DNA of 51,668 nucleotides from Bryobacterales bacterium (GTDB lineage: Bacteria; Acidobacteriota; Terriglobia; Bryobacterales; Bryobacteraceae), in NCBI GenBank assembly GCA_026129915.1, contig JAHCHD010000014.1, forward strand, positions 1-51,668, given 5' to 3'. The position numbers and the translations under genes were made by a program. The notes beneath the pieces are model-generated. The model ran no database searches. It was not told the DNA's origin and saw only the letters and a program-made list of their open reading frames with translations. Below, in pieces: positions 1-8,361 of the stretch. Every line of letters begins with the position of its first letter. The stretch's first letter is position 1.

Positions 1-2
1 AC

Positions 3-119
3 CGGCTGAACCTGGCGACACCGGAGGCCCAGGAGTTTCTGATTCAGCAGATGGACGAGTATTTTTTCGGCGCTGGGAACTCCGAACTGCCCCCTGACTA
101 CGTGCCGCCAACGGCGTGA
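3..119 (+). CDS. C-terminal fragment of an unknown protein
   Basis: An open frame enters from the left edge and ends at a TGA at 117-119, giving 38 residues. The visible part reads like a real C-terminus: a charged helix with ATPEAQEF and QQMDEYFFG, then a proline-rich end. The family cannot be named from so little. It converges on the HipA-like gene with 21 bases between the two stops. A chance open frame remains possible. Confidence 0.45.
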   Translation, partial: RLNLATPEAQEFLIQQMDEYFFGAGNSELPPDYVPPTA

Positions 120-140
120 TGATGGCCGAAGCAATGCGGG

Positions 141-1058
141 TTAGCCTGCGCCGGAACTGACGTGGAGCACATTCCAATTAGGGAACAGCTCTGGACGGGC
201 TTGCTTGCATGCGCCTACGAGGTCGGGCACGCGCTTTCTTCGGCGCAACAACTGCTCCAGCAATCGTTCCAGTTCCCCTTCCTCGCCGGGTGCGAGCCAA
301 GCCGACGGGATACGTTTCAGGGCCTCGTCAACAGCGCTCGTGGAGAAGTGGACGATGCGCGACAGCCAGGGTTCCAGATCATCCCAGCCTCGAATTCCCG
401 CATAGGCCGAAGGGCGAGGATAGAGCCCCTGACGGGGCAGGTCATCCAGGCGCCAATCCGGACCCTGGAAGGTGTAGCCGTGGTCAATCATCATGGCCAG
501 ATAGCCTTCGCCGATCGCGGGGTACACCGCGTCGCGCAGATGCTCTCTGGCCGACCCGCGAAAGTACACGGCTTGGCGGGTGTCCGCGTTGGAGACCCAC
601 TGGTCGAAGGCTAGCAGGCCGTGGAAATGGTTGCGGTTCTGCACGACATCCATGATGGAATCCGGCAGAAAATCGTAGATGGCCGTGCGGTTGGGGTCGA
701 CAGGTACCTTTGAACCATAGTGCAGTCCTGGCTGCACAGGCTTGGAGAGGCCGCCCGATTCGATTCCCAGTCCTTTATCCCCCGCGGAACGAAGCCATTC
801 TTCGCTACAGCGAACGAATGCAGGCTGGGCGGTACAAAGTTGCAGGTGCAGCAGGAAGCACGAGCATAGCCATTCGTTCACCAGGATGCGGGGATGCTGG
901 CCGTTCTGCAGGAACTTAACCACGTAGTGGTGGCCACCATCGGCGCGCACGAGCCACGCTTGTGCACCGCCGCGCATTCTCCGGATGAGTTCCGCCGCGT
1001 CCACTAACATTCCGGGCAATCTTTCCAGCCCTTCTATCATAGGATTGCAGAGGGGCAT
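141..1058 (-). CDS. HipA-like kinase domain protein (HipA_2 type)
   Basis: About 305 residues from the ATG at 1058; the ATG at 1040 is equally possible. The pattern matches the small HipA-like kinase family: VVKF at about 46-49 followed by an LVNEW helix (the ATP-anchoring Lys region), AFDQWVSNADTRQ at about 150-162 (catalytic loop with D and N), and MIDHGYTF at about 190-197 (metal-binding Asp). Members are serine/threonine-kinase-fold proteins related to the HipA persistence toxin, but they are usually not paired with HipB. No HipB-like helix-turn-helix gene lies beside it here; the divergent neighbour at 1122 is a 68-residue protein without an obvious HTH. Substrate unknown. The frame stays open to 1139, but that would overlap the divergent gene, so a shorter start was preferred. 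Confidence 0.75.
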   Translation of the reverse strand: MPLCNPMIEGLERLPGMLVDAAELIRRMRGGAQAWLVRADGGHHYVVKFLQNGQHPRILVNEWLCSCFLLHLQLCTAQPAFVRCSEEWLRSAGDKGLGIESGGLSKPVQPGLHYGSKVPVDPNRTAIYDFLPDSIMDVVQNRNHFHGLLAFDQWVSNADTRQAVYFRGSAREHLRDAVYPAIGEGYLAMMIDHGYTFQGPDWRLDDLPRQGLYPRPSAYAGIRGWDDLEPWLSRIVHFSTSAVDEALKRIPSAWLAPGEEGELERLLEQLLRRRKRVPDLVGACKQARPELFPNWNVLHVSSGAG

Positions 1059-1121
1059 TCCGGATTGGCCGGGGCATTCCGTCCTGAAATTGATGGTTTG
1101 AGATCGAGTAGACTCATTCTT

Positions 1122-1328
1122 ATGGCTGACGAAAAACAAGAGTCTACGCCCAGCGGGCGGAGCAAAGAAGAAATCGCTCTGGACATGATGAAGTTCATTG
1201 CCGTTACCACTGGTTATGGCAAAGGGAGTTCAGGACCGGGCTTCAATAAGGGTGTATCGCGAAGTGCGGAAGAGTACGCGGATGCATTGCTGGAACTGTA
1301 CGCGAAGTGCAGGAAGACGGTGGACTAG
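1122..1328 (+). CDS. Small conserved-looking hypothetical protein
   Basis: 68 residues from the ATG at 1122. It has a charged N-terminus (MADEKQEST), a helix EEIALDMMKFIAVTTGYGKG, a glycine-rich turn, then a second amphipathic helix ending in Cys-Arg-Lys. No signal peptide, membrane segment or known motif. It lies divergent from the HipA-like gene with about 60 bases between starts, so the two may share a regulatory region. Coding is supported by codon use and even amino-acid composition. I do not recognise the family. It has no HTH, so there is no basis to call it an antitoxin. Confidence 0.6.
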   Translation: MADEKQESTPSGRSKEEIALDMMKFIAVTTGYGKGSSGPGFNKGVSRSAEEYADALLELYAKCRKTVD

Positions 1329-1403
1329 TGGCTAGCCCCCAAGGGAGCCAGTCTTATCGTTGTTGAGCAAGCGGCACTTGCAGATGCAGTGGAGGTGACA
1401 GAT

Positions 1404-2420
1404 ATGGCCGAAAGCGGAATGCACCGCCGAGGATTGCTCGCTAAGACGGCGGCAGCAGCGGTAGCGTTGCCGCTGGCTGCGCAGCAGGCGGCTTCAAGTG
1501 GACCTCTCGGAGGCACCCTGGAGCAGAGACTTTCGCCTCCAGCATCCAAAGTACAGGCGGTTCTGGATACCGACACGTATAACGAAATCGACGACCAGTT
1601 CGCTACCGCCTACGCCTTGTTGTCTCCGCAACATATGGAGATGGAGGCCATCTACGCAGCTCCGTTCAAGAATGAGCGCTCCACTTCCGCGGGCGACGGA
1701 ATGGAGAAGAGCTACGAAGAAATCCTGCGGATTCTGGCGCGGCTCAACCGAAAACCCGAGGGATTTGCTTACCGTGGATCCCCCGAGTTCATGACAGGCC
1801 CTGGAAAGCCAGTAGATAGCGCGGCTGCGCGCGATTTGATTGCGAAGGCGATGAAGCCCAGGACCGCGCCACTCTATGTACTTACCATCGGGGCACCCAC
1901 GAATGTCTCGTCTGCCTTGCTGATGGAGCCCGCGATTCGCGACCGGATTGTGGTGGTTTGGCTGGGCGGGCAACCGCTGAACTTTTCTACTGCGCGCGAG
2001 TTCAATTTGCAGCAGGATCTCCACTCGTCGCGCGTTCTTCTGGATTCCGGAGTGGCGCTGGTTGTGATTCCGACACGCAATGTTTCGGAACACCTTCGCA
2101 CCACGGTGCCGGAGGTAAATCATCATTTGAAGGGGAAGTCGCCAATCGCTGACTATCTGGCGACGGAGTATGCGGCCTATACCCAGTGGAAGAGCCCTGG
2201 CGAAGGGTTCCCGTTGTCGCGCGTGATTTGGGACATTTCCGCAATCGCCTGGATCATCGAGGCGAAGTGGATCCCCTCAGAGATAGTACCCAGCCCTGCG
2301 CTTACCGACAATTACACCTGGGAGAAACCGGCTGGACGTCATCCTGTGCGGTTCGCCACCCACGCCAACAGGGATCAGGTTTTCAATGACTTGTTCCGCA
2401 AGTTGCAGAAGGGCGCCTGA
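1404..2420 (+). CDS. Tat-exported inosine-uridine nucleoside hydrolase family protein
   Basis: 338 residues. The ATG at 1404 is set by GGAGG at 1391-1395, eight bases upstream. The N-terminus MHRRGLLAKTAAAAVALPLA is a twin-arginine type signal, so the enzyme probably acts in the periplasm. DTDTYNEIDD at about 55-64 is a variant of the DxDxxxDD calcium-binding motif of nucleoside hydrolases, with extra residues between the aspartates. LTIGAPTNVSSAL and the late WDISAIAW segment fit the IUNH fold. The family cleaves the N-glycosidic bond of ribonucleosides; the real substrate cannot be read from sequence, and exported bacterial members are often of unknown specificity. Convergent with the lysine-rich gene downstream. 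Confidence 0.85.
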   Translation: MAESGMHRRGLLAKTAAAAVALPLAAQQAASSGPLGGTLEQRLSPPASKVQAVLDTDTYNEIDDQFATAYALLSPQHMEMEAIYAAPFKNERSTSAGDGMEKSYEEILRILARLNRKPEGFAYRGSPEFMTGPGKPVDSAAARDLIAKAMKPRTAPLYVLTIGAPTNVSSALLMEPAIRDRIVVVWLGGQPLNFSTAREFNLQQDLHSSRVLLDSGVALVVIPTRNVSEHLRTTVPEVNHHLKGKSPIADYLATEYAAYTQWKSPGEGFPLSRVIWDISAIAWIIEAKWIPSEIVPSPALTDNYTWEKPAGRHPVRFATHANRDQVFNDLFRKLQKGA

Positions 2421-2441
2421 GGAGACACGGGGCGGCATAGG

Positions 2442-3569
2442 CTATCGTTTTCTTGGTGAAGGTCTAGCGGCCTTCTGGCCGGGGCGGGTTGCCGTTTTGC
2501 CCGCGCTGACGCGCTTCACTGGTTTGGCCGCGGCAACTTGCTTTTTTCCTTGAACTTGCCGGGAGGTGGCGGCTGACTTAGCGGGAGCGGCAGGGCTTTT
2601 CCCGCGTGGAGCGACGCCCTTGGTTGCAGAACCGCGTGAACCCGCAGCCACCTTTGCAGCGACGGTGCCTTTGAGACGCCCTGAGACTTTGGACGGCTTC
2701 CCGCCGGACTTCGGACGTGTCCCAGTAGTCGAGCCTGTTTGTGCTGTCGCAGGCTTTGCGCTTCCGGAGCGAGCCTTCTTGGAAGGCACGGGAGCCGTCT
2801 TGCTGGCGTTCCCATGTTGCTTTGCCGGTTTGGAGGTTTGGGCTTTAACGCTTGCGGAGCGGGAGTGGCTAACTTTTGCTGCCGCGCGGTGCGCCGTGTT
2901 CGTCCCGGCTCCCTTTGGATTCGGCTTCTGTTTTTCCTTGCTATCCTTGGGAGCCGGCTGTTTCGCTTCTCGTCTGACGCCCGTCTTGTTCCCAGCTAGC
3001 GGGGCAATCTGCTCTTTCGTTGGGTTCTTCCTGGGCAGCACGGAAGCGGCAGCAGCGACGCCCGGCTTGGCAACTTGCTTTCCTTGAGCTTTAGCCTTTG
3101 AGGTTGCGACTGTTGCGGAGGCGCTTCCCGCTGACTTTCGTGAACTGGCTCCGGCCGCTGGGCTGCTGGCACCGGTGGCGGGTTTGCTCTTCGCCGCAGC
3201 AACTGGCGCCGCTGGCGAGGTGGTTCTTGAGGACTTCGCGATGGCCTTGTCTGTGGCCTGGACCGTAGCGGGCTTGGTGGCCGCAGCGGTGGAGGGACGC
3301 AACCTGCGGGGGAGACCCATCAAGCCTTCCACGTCCCTGGGAGGGGGAGGAAGGGTGTCGGCTGCAAGTACAGCCGGGTGGTTTACGGGAACTGAACGCG
3401 GGGGTACCTCTCGGAATTCAGCCTGCACCTGCCGCCGAAATTCCGGTTCGGGAGCTTCGTAGTCGTCCCCGAACTCGAGGATTTCCGACTCAATCTCAAT
3501 GTCGCTGGCATCGGTGTAGCCAAACTCATCAAAGTCTGATTCCAACGCCATCGCCCAATAACGGAACAT
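2442..3569 (-). CDS. Acidic-head, histone-H1-like lysine/alanine-rich protein
   Basis: 375 residues; ATG at 3569 with AGGAGA eight bases upstream (complement of 3578-3583). Residues 1-50 are strongly acidic (SDFDEFGYTDASDIEIESE) and are followed by a proline-rich linker with DTLPPPPRDVEGLMGLP. From about residue 95 to the end it is almost only Lys, Ala, Ser, Pro, Thr, Gly and Arg, like eukaryotic H1 and bacterial H1-like tails. Such tails usually bind DNA or other polyanions without specificity; that is inference here. No membrane segment or catalytic motif. It follows the lytic transglycosylase gene on the same strand after 222 bases, and that protein also ends in a basic Ala-Arg-Lys tail. 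Confidence 0.7.
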   Translation of the reverse strand: MFRYWAMALESDFDEFGYTDASDIEIESEILEFGDDYEAPEPEFRRQVQAEFREVPPRSVPVNHPAVLAADTLPPPPRDVEGLMGLPRRLRPSTAAATKPATVQATDKAIAKSSRTTSPAAPVAAAKSKPATGASSPAAGASSRKSAGSASATVATSKAKAQGKQVAKPGVAAAASVLPRKNPTKEQIAPLAGNKTGVRREAKQPAPKDSKEKQKPNPKGAGTNTAHRAAAKVSHSRSASVKAQTSKPAKQHGNASKTAPVPSKKARSGSAKPATAQTGSTTGTRPKSGGKPSKVSGRLKGTVAAKVAAGSRGSATKGVAPRGKSPAAPAKSAATSRQVQGKKQVAAAKPVKRVSAGKTATRPGQKAARPSPRKR

Positions 3570-3791
3570 TGACGCAATCTCCTGTTTATATCCCGCTAAC
3601 CAATAGCATACCGCATTCGTAACAAAATAAAGAGTTTTTTTGGATGGGCAGTACTAGCGGCGAAATGCGGGTATTAGGTATCAACCTCAACCAACGGAAC
3701 TCCTCCGTTGCGTTGCCGGGAAATCTGTCAAAGACGAGCTATCCCCTGATTCTCCGTGCCGGAGTATTGGCCCAAACGGAGTGGGAGCAAG

Positions 3792-5390
3792 CTACTTGCG
3801 CGCGGAAGATTTCTCCGCTGCTGGTTTCCTTGCTACGGGCTTTCGGGTGGCCGATTTGCGCGCTGCCGGCTTCCGAGCCGCCGATCGTGCAGCAGGAGCC
3901 GCATAGGCTGCGGGAATCAGCAACAGATCACCGGTCCGGACCGAATCGGCCGTAACTTCATTCGCCTTCGAAATGGCCGTGGCTGTAGTCCGATACTGGG
4001 TAGCGATCGCCTGCAGCGTATCGCCGTCGTTTACGCGATGCGCTCTCCAGGCAACTCGGTTCACCGTGGGAATCTCTTTCAGCCCAGAAAGCAGCAAAGG
4101 AATCGACTGCTTCGGCACACGCAAGGTGTGTCCGGCGGGAGCAAGGTCACCACGCACTGACGGGTTCAGTTCCCTGAGTTCGGCCTTGGTGACGCCCACA
4201 ATATCCGCAACCAGATTAAGGTGTGTTTTGGCTTCCAGGACGTGGGAATCGAAATCGAGGGGAGGATCGGGTTCCGGCAGCTCGATGCCGTAGGCCGCTG
4301 GGTTCATTGCAATGATCGCCAATGCCTGGACGATGGGTACGTAGTTTGTGGTCTCGCGGGGAATGGCATTGCGGCGGCGCAATTCCCAGAAGCCAGCGTA
4401 GCCGGTCCGCTCAACTGCCCTGGCGACGCAGCCTGGACCGCAGTTGTATGCTGCCATCGCCAGGTTCCAGTCACCAAACTCGTGGTAGAGGTCGCGGAGA
4501 TGCTTCGCAGCCGCGCGCGTCGCCTTCTCCGGATCGAAGCGGTCGTCTGTGAGCGGGGTCTGGTTGAGACCATACTCCTTGCCTCGCGAGGGGACGAACT
4601 GCCAGAGTCCGCCTGCTTTCGCCCATGACATAGCCCTGGGAATGAAGCCGCTCTCCGCTTGGGCGAGGTGAAGCAACTCGCGGGGTAGACCTTCTTCATC
4701 CAGAATGCGGAAGATCATGTCGCGGTATCGTCCACTTCGCCGATATCCCGCTATGAATGTGCGCCGGCCACGCTCGGAAGTGAAGTAGCGCACGTAGGAG
4801 AGGACATTCTCGTTCACCTGAAGCGGGAAGTCCCCACTGCGGGCACGCACCATGTCCACCACTGTTGCCTCAAGGGACGGATCAATCGGGAAGGTCAATT
4901 CAGGAATATCTTCCAGAGGTGGTTGCACATAGACAGGGCCGGTGGAAGTCTCGCCGATGCCCATGCGGGTGACGTCAAGGCGGTGGATCTCCTGGATGAG
5001 CGATTCAAGTTCGCGCTTTGCCAGGGTGTCGGAACTGAAGTCAATCTGGCTGCTGAGAAGAATCTCGAGTGAACGGTTCAGCTCCGCACGCGCTTGCGGA
5101 TATTGTGCTTGCTCAGCGAACACCCTGCCCCGACGGAAATAGGTGGAAGCAGCATCTAAGGCCTCAAACCGCGCCAGTCGAGGTACCGGGACATTTCTGT
5201 TCAACAGTGCATCGCCGGACGATAGCGCTGCTTCCAAAGCGGGATGCGCGAAATCGCTAAGTCGGCTAGATTCGTCAGAAGGGCCTTGGCAGAGAGCCGT
5301 TGCCACCACAATCGGCAGCAGGAGGGAAAGGGTAGCAGGTATTCCGAAACGGCTCTTGCGGGTTAAGGCGCTTGGTGATCCGTGCTTCAT
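3792..5390 (-). CDS. MltD-like lytic transglycosylase with LysM domains and basic tail
   Basis: 532 residues from the ATG at 5390, which gives a clean signal peptide (hydrophobic run SLLLPIVVATAL, then CQG). Residues about 160-400 hold an SLT domain: LLHLAQAESGF with the catalytic Glu near residue 246, then GGLWQF, and AAYNCGPG, all typical of MltD-type enzymes. These cleave peptidoglycan between MurNAc and GlcNAc, forming 1,6-anhydro ends. A weak LysM-like segment follows, then a clear LysM with HRVNDGDTLQAIA. The last ~30 residues are Ala-Arg-Lys-Pro repeats (ARKPAARKSATRKPVARK), not part of the family and similar in composition to the neighbouring H1-like protein. An earlier start at 5459 is open but would spoil the signal peptide. 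A 7-bp hairpin lies downstream at 3692-3710. Confidence 0.9.
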   Translation of the reverse strand: MKHGSPSALTRKSRFGIPATLSLLLPIVVATALCQGPSDESSRLSDFAHPALEAALSSGDALLNRNVPVPRLARFEALDAASTYFRRGRVFAEQAQYPQARAELNRSLEILLSSQIDFSSDTLAKRELESLIQEIHRLDVTRMGIGETSTGPVYVQPPLEDIPELTFPIDPSLEATVVDMVRARSGDFPLQVNENVLSYVRYFTSERGRRTFIAGYRRSGRYRDMIFRILDEEGLPRELLHLAQAESGFIPRAMSWAKAGGLWQFVPSRGKEYGLNQTPLTDDRFDPEKATRAAAKHLRDLYHEFGDWNLAMAAYNCGPGCVARAVERTGYAGFWELRRRNAIPRETTNYVPIVQALAIIAMNPAAYGIELPEPDPPLDFDSHVLEAKTHLNLVADIVGVTKAELRELNPSVRGDLAPAGHTLRVPKQSIPLLLSGLKEIPTVNRVAWRAHRVNDGDTLQAIATQYRTTATAISKANEVTADSVRTGDLLLIPAAYAAPAARSAARKPAARKSATRKPVARKPAAEKSSARK

Positions 5391-5720
5391 CAGCTTCCAA
5401 CTAGTAGCAAGATCAGCTTCCAACAATTTGCGAGAAGCTATAGGCGTCGTCCGGACCACGCTACCAACTTTTCGGCCGCCGGACCTTTTGACTTTACTGA
5501 AACTATTTGGGGTTGGTCAAGGAAAATCCTATTTTCTGGAGAGGAATCTGAGTTTCAGAAAATGAGAGTCTTGGCCAAGATACGTAAGCCAGAAACTGGG
5601 AGCTAGCGACTACAAGGCGAGAACAGCAAGAAAAGGGGTGCTCGGAGCAGATCCGGAGCACCCCATGTATTCCAGGCTTCCCCCCGCGGGAATTGGGACA
5701 CACCCGCCGGAATGAGCCGT
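5391..5720. other. 330-base stretch with no gene
   Basis: It holds the upstream region of the lytic transglycosylase gene (AT-rich around 5480-5600) and, near the other end, the terminator of the small membrane protein at 5631-5664. No convincing coding frame was seen on either strand. Confidence 0.6.
5631..5664 (-). terminator. Rho-independent terminator after the small membrane protein gene
   Basis: Read on the minus strand: GGGGTGCTCCGG, a 7-base loop, CCGAGCACCCC (one unpaired base), then TTTTCTT. It lies about 56 bases after the stop at 5721. Confidence 0.75.
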
Positions 5721-6011
5721 CTACTTGAAGCCGACGTTTGAAGCGACAACCCACTGATGGTAGGCAAGCATCCCCACAATCGCCAGGCCATAAAGGAACA
5801 CGACCACAGTGAGCGCCTTGCCCCATTTTTCCACCACTTCACTGCGATGGGTCTCAGCCAGTTGCTCCTTAAGCACGCCTTCTTCGGCGACACTTACGTG
5901 GATGTGTTCATCGATGTGACCGTCCAGCCGTTTCTTGTAGATCGCCAGCGCAATCACAATCAGAGTCAGCACGGCCCAGGAAATCGCGAGCGGCAATACG
6001 TTCGATGGCAT
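5721..6011 (-). CDS. Small two-helix membrane protein
   Basis: 96 residues; ATG at 6011 with GGAGGG upstream. There are two hydrophobic segments, at about 6-25 (LAISWAVLTLIVIALAIY) and 66-85 (ALTVVVFLYGLAIVGML), separated by a charged helix DEHIHVSVAEEGVLKEQLAE. The central part probably lies on one side of the membrane as a short amphipathic helix. No known family recognised. It is followed by its own terminator, so it forms a transcription unit alone or with the receiver-like gene 87 bases upstream. Confidence 0.7.
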   Translation of the reverse strand: MPSNVLPLAISWAVLTLIVIALAIYKKRLDGHIDEHIHVSVAEEGVLKEQLAETHRSEVVEKWGKALTVVVFLYGLAIVGMLAYHQWVVASNVGFK

Positions 6012-6098
6012 CTTTCGTCCCTCCTGATGTTCTCTCTGCTTCAGTGCCTGATGGCAACCCGGGGCTCTTGGCCCGGCGCTTCGCTGGGGGAACCCAGT

Positions 6099-6461
6099 TC
6101 AGACCGGTGCGGGGGGCGCCCAAGGAAGCCCCACCGACTTCAGAAGCCGAAGCTCGGCAGCAATCACCGCGAGCAGCGTTGTTTGGATGGGTTCGTCATC
6201 GTAGATAACAGACCGCAGTCCGGCTTCCCACGCCTTGGTGAGAAGCGCCTCCTCGTGGCCCGCAACCAATACCACCTGTTCCGGGTGGCAAGGCGCTTCC
6301 TGGAGCTCCTGAAAACTTCCCGAGTCCATCACCACGACACCGGATTCGGTTTCGTCCGGCGCATCCAATTGCAGCACCCGATGCTGTCCATCCCGAACCA
6401 GGAGTCGCTCGAGTTCCGTTGCGTACTTGCGGTTCGCCATGATGATCTGCACCGTGGTCAT
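6099..6461 (-). CDS. Receiver-like (CheY-fold) hypothetical protein
   Basis: 120 residues from the ATG at 6461. The order of strands and helices (VQIIMANRKYATELERLL, VVVMDSG, VVLVAGHEEALLTKAWEAG, AVIAAELRLL) suggests a small alpha/beta fold like response-regulator receivers. VVVMDSGS could hold the phospho-acceptor Asp, but the acidic pair near the N-terminus and the late Lys of true receivers are not obvious, so it may be a pseudo-receiver. It is divergent from the sigma-54 activator across a 276-base region with palindromes, which suggests shared control. Function unknown. Confidence 0.6.
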   Translation of the reverse strand: MTTVQIIMANRKYATELERLLVRDGQHRVLQLDAPDETESGVVVMDSGSFQELQEAPCHPEQVVLVAGHEEALLTKAWEAGLRSVIYDDEPIQTTLLAVIAAELRLLKSVGLPWAPPAPV

Positions 6462-6512
6462 CTGAATCGTCCCGAAGCCGCAGGCGCTTAACGCACTTGC
6501 AGTTTCGGTCTC

Positions 6513-6522
6513 CGCAATTGCG
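6513..6522. promoter_or_regulatory. Short palindrome CGCAATTGCG
   Basis: Perfect 10-bp palindrome with core GCAATTGC in the divergent region. The same core lies in the larger palindrome at 6663-6680, 154 bases away centre to centre. A weaker inverted repeat, AGAGTTCCAACTCT, follows at 6532-6545. Possible paired binding sites for a dimeric regulator; this is inference. Confidence 0.35.
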
Positions 6523-6662
6523 TATGCAATCAGAGTTCCAACTCTTAAACTCTACCATTAAATATACCGCAGTTTAATTCCAACGAGTTACGGTACACTC
6601 GCGTCCCAAATTATCCATGAAGGATCGGACCTCGCGACAACCAGGGGGTGCTGACGCTGCGG

Positions 6663-6680
6663 GTGGGGCAATTGCCCCAC
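6663..6680. promoter_or_regulatory. Perfect 18-bp palindrome upstream of the sigma-54 activator
   Basis: GTGGGGCAATTGCCCCAC is identical to its reverse complement. It ends 57 bases before the activator's ATG and is not followed by a T-run on either strand, so it looks like an operator for a dimer rather than a terminator. An NtrC-family protein binding its own upstream region is a reasonable guess. Confidence 0.5.
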
Positions 6681-6737
6681 ATGTACGGTGCTTGGGAGGC
6701 CTGGGTTTGTGTAAAGTAGGAAACGAACGGCTAGGCA

Positions 6738-8186
6738 ATGGCGAAGCTTGATCCTCAGTGGCGGCATCCCCAACTTATCGAGGCGGTGTTCGACCAGCTT
6801 TCCGATGCACTCCTGTTATACGACAGGAATCAGGTGATTAAGGGAGCGAACCGGGCCGCGGAGCAGTTGCTGGGCATTAGCGCGGAAGCCCTGATAGGAC
6901 GAAGCTGCCGCGAGATCTTCCGCTGTTCCGAATGCGATCCTACCTGCGGCGTGCTGGTGAGCCTCGGGGACTTGCCCAAAGTGCCACATGCCACTGTGAA
7001 ACTCCACCTCTCCCACGGCACGGAGAAAACGGTGCTTGTCCGCACCACGCAACTGCATACGGACGCCGGGGAAGTTGAGGGTGTGGTAGCTGCTATCCAG
7101 GATGTCTCCGAGGAGTACGAACCGCATCGAAGGCAGATTATTGCCGAGTCTCCGGCAATGCACGAGTTGATGCGATTCGTGCGAAGGGTAGCAATGAGCG
7201 AAGCCACCACGATTCTGCTGGAGGGCGAGAATGGAGTGGGCAAGGATTTGGTGGCCACCACGCTGCATAGCCTTAGCCCGCGACAGTCAGAGCCTTTCAT
7301 CGCCATCAACTGTGCCGCGATTCCCGAGACGCTTATTGAGAGTGAGTTGTTCGGCTATGAGAAGGGGGCATTTACCGATGCCCGTCAGCAGAAGCGGGGC
7401 TTGTTCGAACTGGCCGACCAGGGGACGTTGTTTCTGGACGAAATTGGCGAGATTCCGCTTACCGTGCAAGCAAAGTTGTTGCGGGTGCTTGAAGACCAGC
7501 AGTTTCGGCGGCTGGGTGGCACCAAAGACATTCGAGTGAACCTGCGCTTTGTGGCTGCAACGAACAAGAACCTGAGGGAGGCTGTGCGGGAGGGTGCATT
7601 TCGCCAGGATCTGTATTTCCGGCTGAACGTGATCCAAATCACCATCCCGCCCTTGCGCGACCGCCGCGAGGACATCGTCCCTCTCACGATGTTCTTCGTG
7701 GAGCACTACAACCGTTGCTTCAAACGCCAGATCGAAGGGGTACAACCCGAGGCAGCAAACTTGCTGCACCAGTATTCCTGGCCGGGGAACGTCAGGGAAC
7801 TACGGAACGCAATCGAGCGGGCCATGATACTGGAAGATGGGTCGCTGATCTCTCCGGGTAGTTTGCCTATTTCGATCACAGAGAGGGACGCCGGCCAGTC
7901 GATGTTTCTAGATCCCCCTTCCAGCGCTGCGGCTGCGTCAAGTGCTGGCGGTGGATTGGCGCCATTTCCCACGAACGGACCCGTCCTGGCGACGTCTAGT
8001 CCTGGACTGAAACTGCCGTGGACGTCCACTGGCGCGGATGAACCCAGCCTCTCATTGGAAGCGCAGGAAGTGGACCTGCTGAGGCAGGCACTGCAGCGCA
8101 CCAACGGCAATCAAACGCAGGCCGCGCGGCTTCTCTCCATTACCCGCGACACGCTACGGTACAAGATCAAAAAGCACGGACTGTAA
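6738..8186 (+). CDS. PAS-AAA+-Fis sigma-54-dependent transcriptional activator
   Basis: 482 residues; ATG at 6738. An N-terminal PAS domain (about 12-125) carries a Cys cluster, C57, C63, C66 and C70. The AAA+ domain has Walker A GENGVGKD at 163-170, the sigma-54 contact loop as GAFTDA at 210-215 (consensus GAFTGA), Walker B LFLDE at 231-235, and the later SWPGNVREL motif. The C-terminal Fis-type helix-turn-helix is NQTQAARLLSITRDTLRYKI. Such proteins use ATP to open RNA polymerase-sigma-54 promoters in response to a signal sensed by the PAS domain; here the Cys cluster hints at a redox or metal signal (inference). The linker at about 390-440 is low-complexity. Palindromes upstream suggest autoregulation. 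No sigma-54 target gene is evident. Confidence 0.93.
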   Translation: MAKLDPQWRHPQLIEAVFDQLSDALLLYDRNQVIKGANRAAEQLLGISAEALIGRSCREIFRCSECDPTCGVLVSLGDLPKVPHATVKLHLSHGTEKTVLVRTTQLHTDAGEVEGVVAAIQDVSEEYEPHRRQIIAESPAMHELMRFVRRVAMSEATTILLEGENGVGKDLVATTLHSLSPRQSEPFIAINCAAIPETLIESELFGYEKGAFTDARQQKRGLFELADQGTLFLDEIGEIPLTVQAKLLRVLEDQQFRRLGGTKDIRVNLRFVAATNKNLREAVREGAFRQDLYFRLNVIQITIPPLRDRREDIVPLTMFFVEHYNRCFKRQIEGVQPEAANLLHQYSWPGNVRELRNAIERAMILEDGSLISPGSLPISITERDAGQSMFLDPPSSAAAASSAGGGLAPFPTNGPVLATSSPGLKLPWTSTGADEPSLSLEAQEVDLLRQALQRTNGNQTQAARLLSITRDTLRYKIKKHGL

Positions 8187-8290
8187 CGAATTGCGGACAT
8201 CGCACCATTCGACCCGCTTCTTGGGCAAGTGACGCGAAGTCTGCAAGGGGTTGACAGTGGCAATTGGGGGAGATTGACACACCGCCAATG

Positions 8291-8337
8291 AAAAAGCGGG
8301 AGGGGAACACCGGTTCATTCCGGTGTTCCCCTCCCGC
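8291..8337 (-). terminator. Strong Rho-independent terminator of the RRM protein gene
   Basis: An 18-bp perfect stem (arms 8296-8313 and 8320-8337, beginning GCGGGAGGGG) with a 6-base loop. On the minus strand it is followed by TTTTT (complement of 8291-8295). It lies 24 bases after the stop of the RRM gene and may also block read-through from the activator gene. Confidence 0.9.
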
Positions 8338-8361
8338 AAAACCACTTCGAGAGGAATGTTC

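Noticed and set aside
2700..3200. Lysine/alanine codon repeats as a mobile or satellite repeat
   Set aside because: They are explained by the low-complexity protein tail; the repeat units are imperfect.
3692..3710. 7-bp hairpin as terminator of the lytic transglycosylase gene
   Set aside because: It is short, without a T-run, and about 80 bases after the stop; kept only as a remark.
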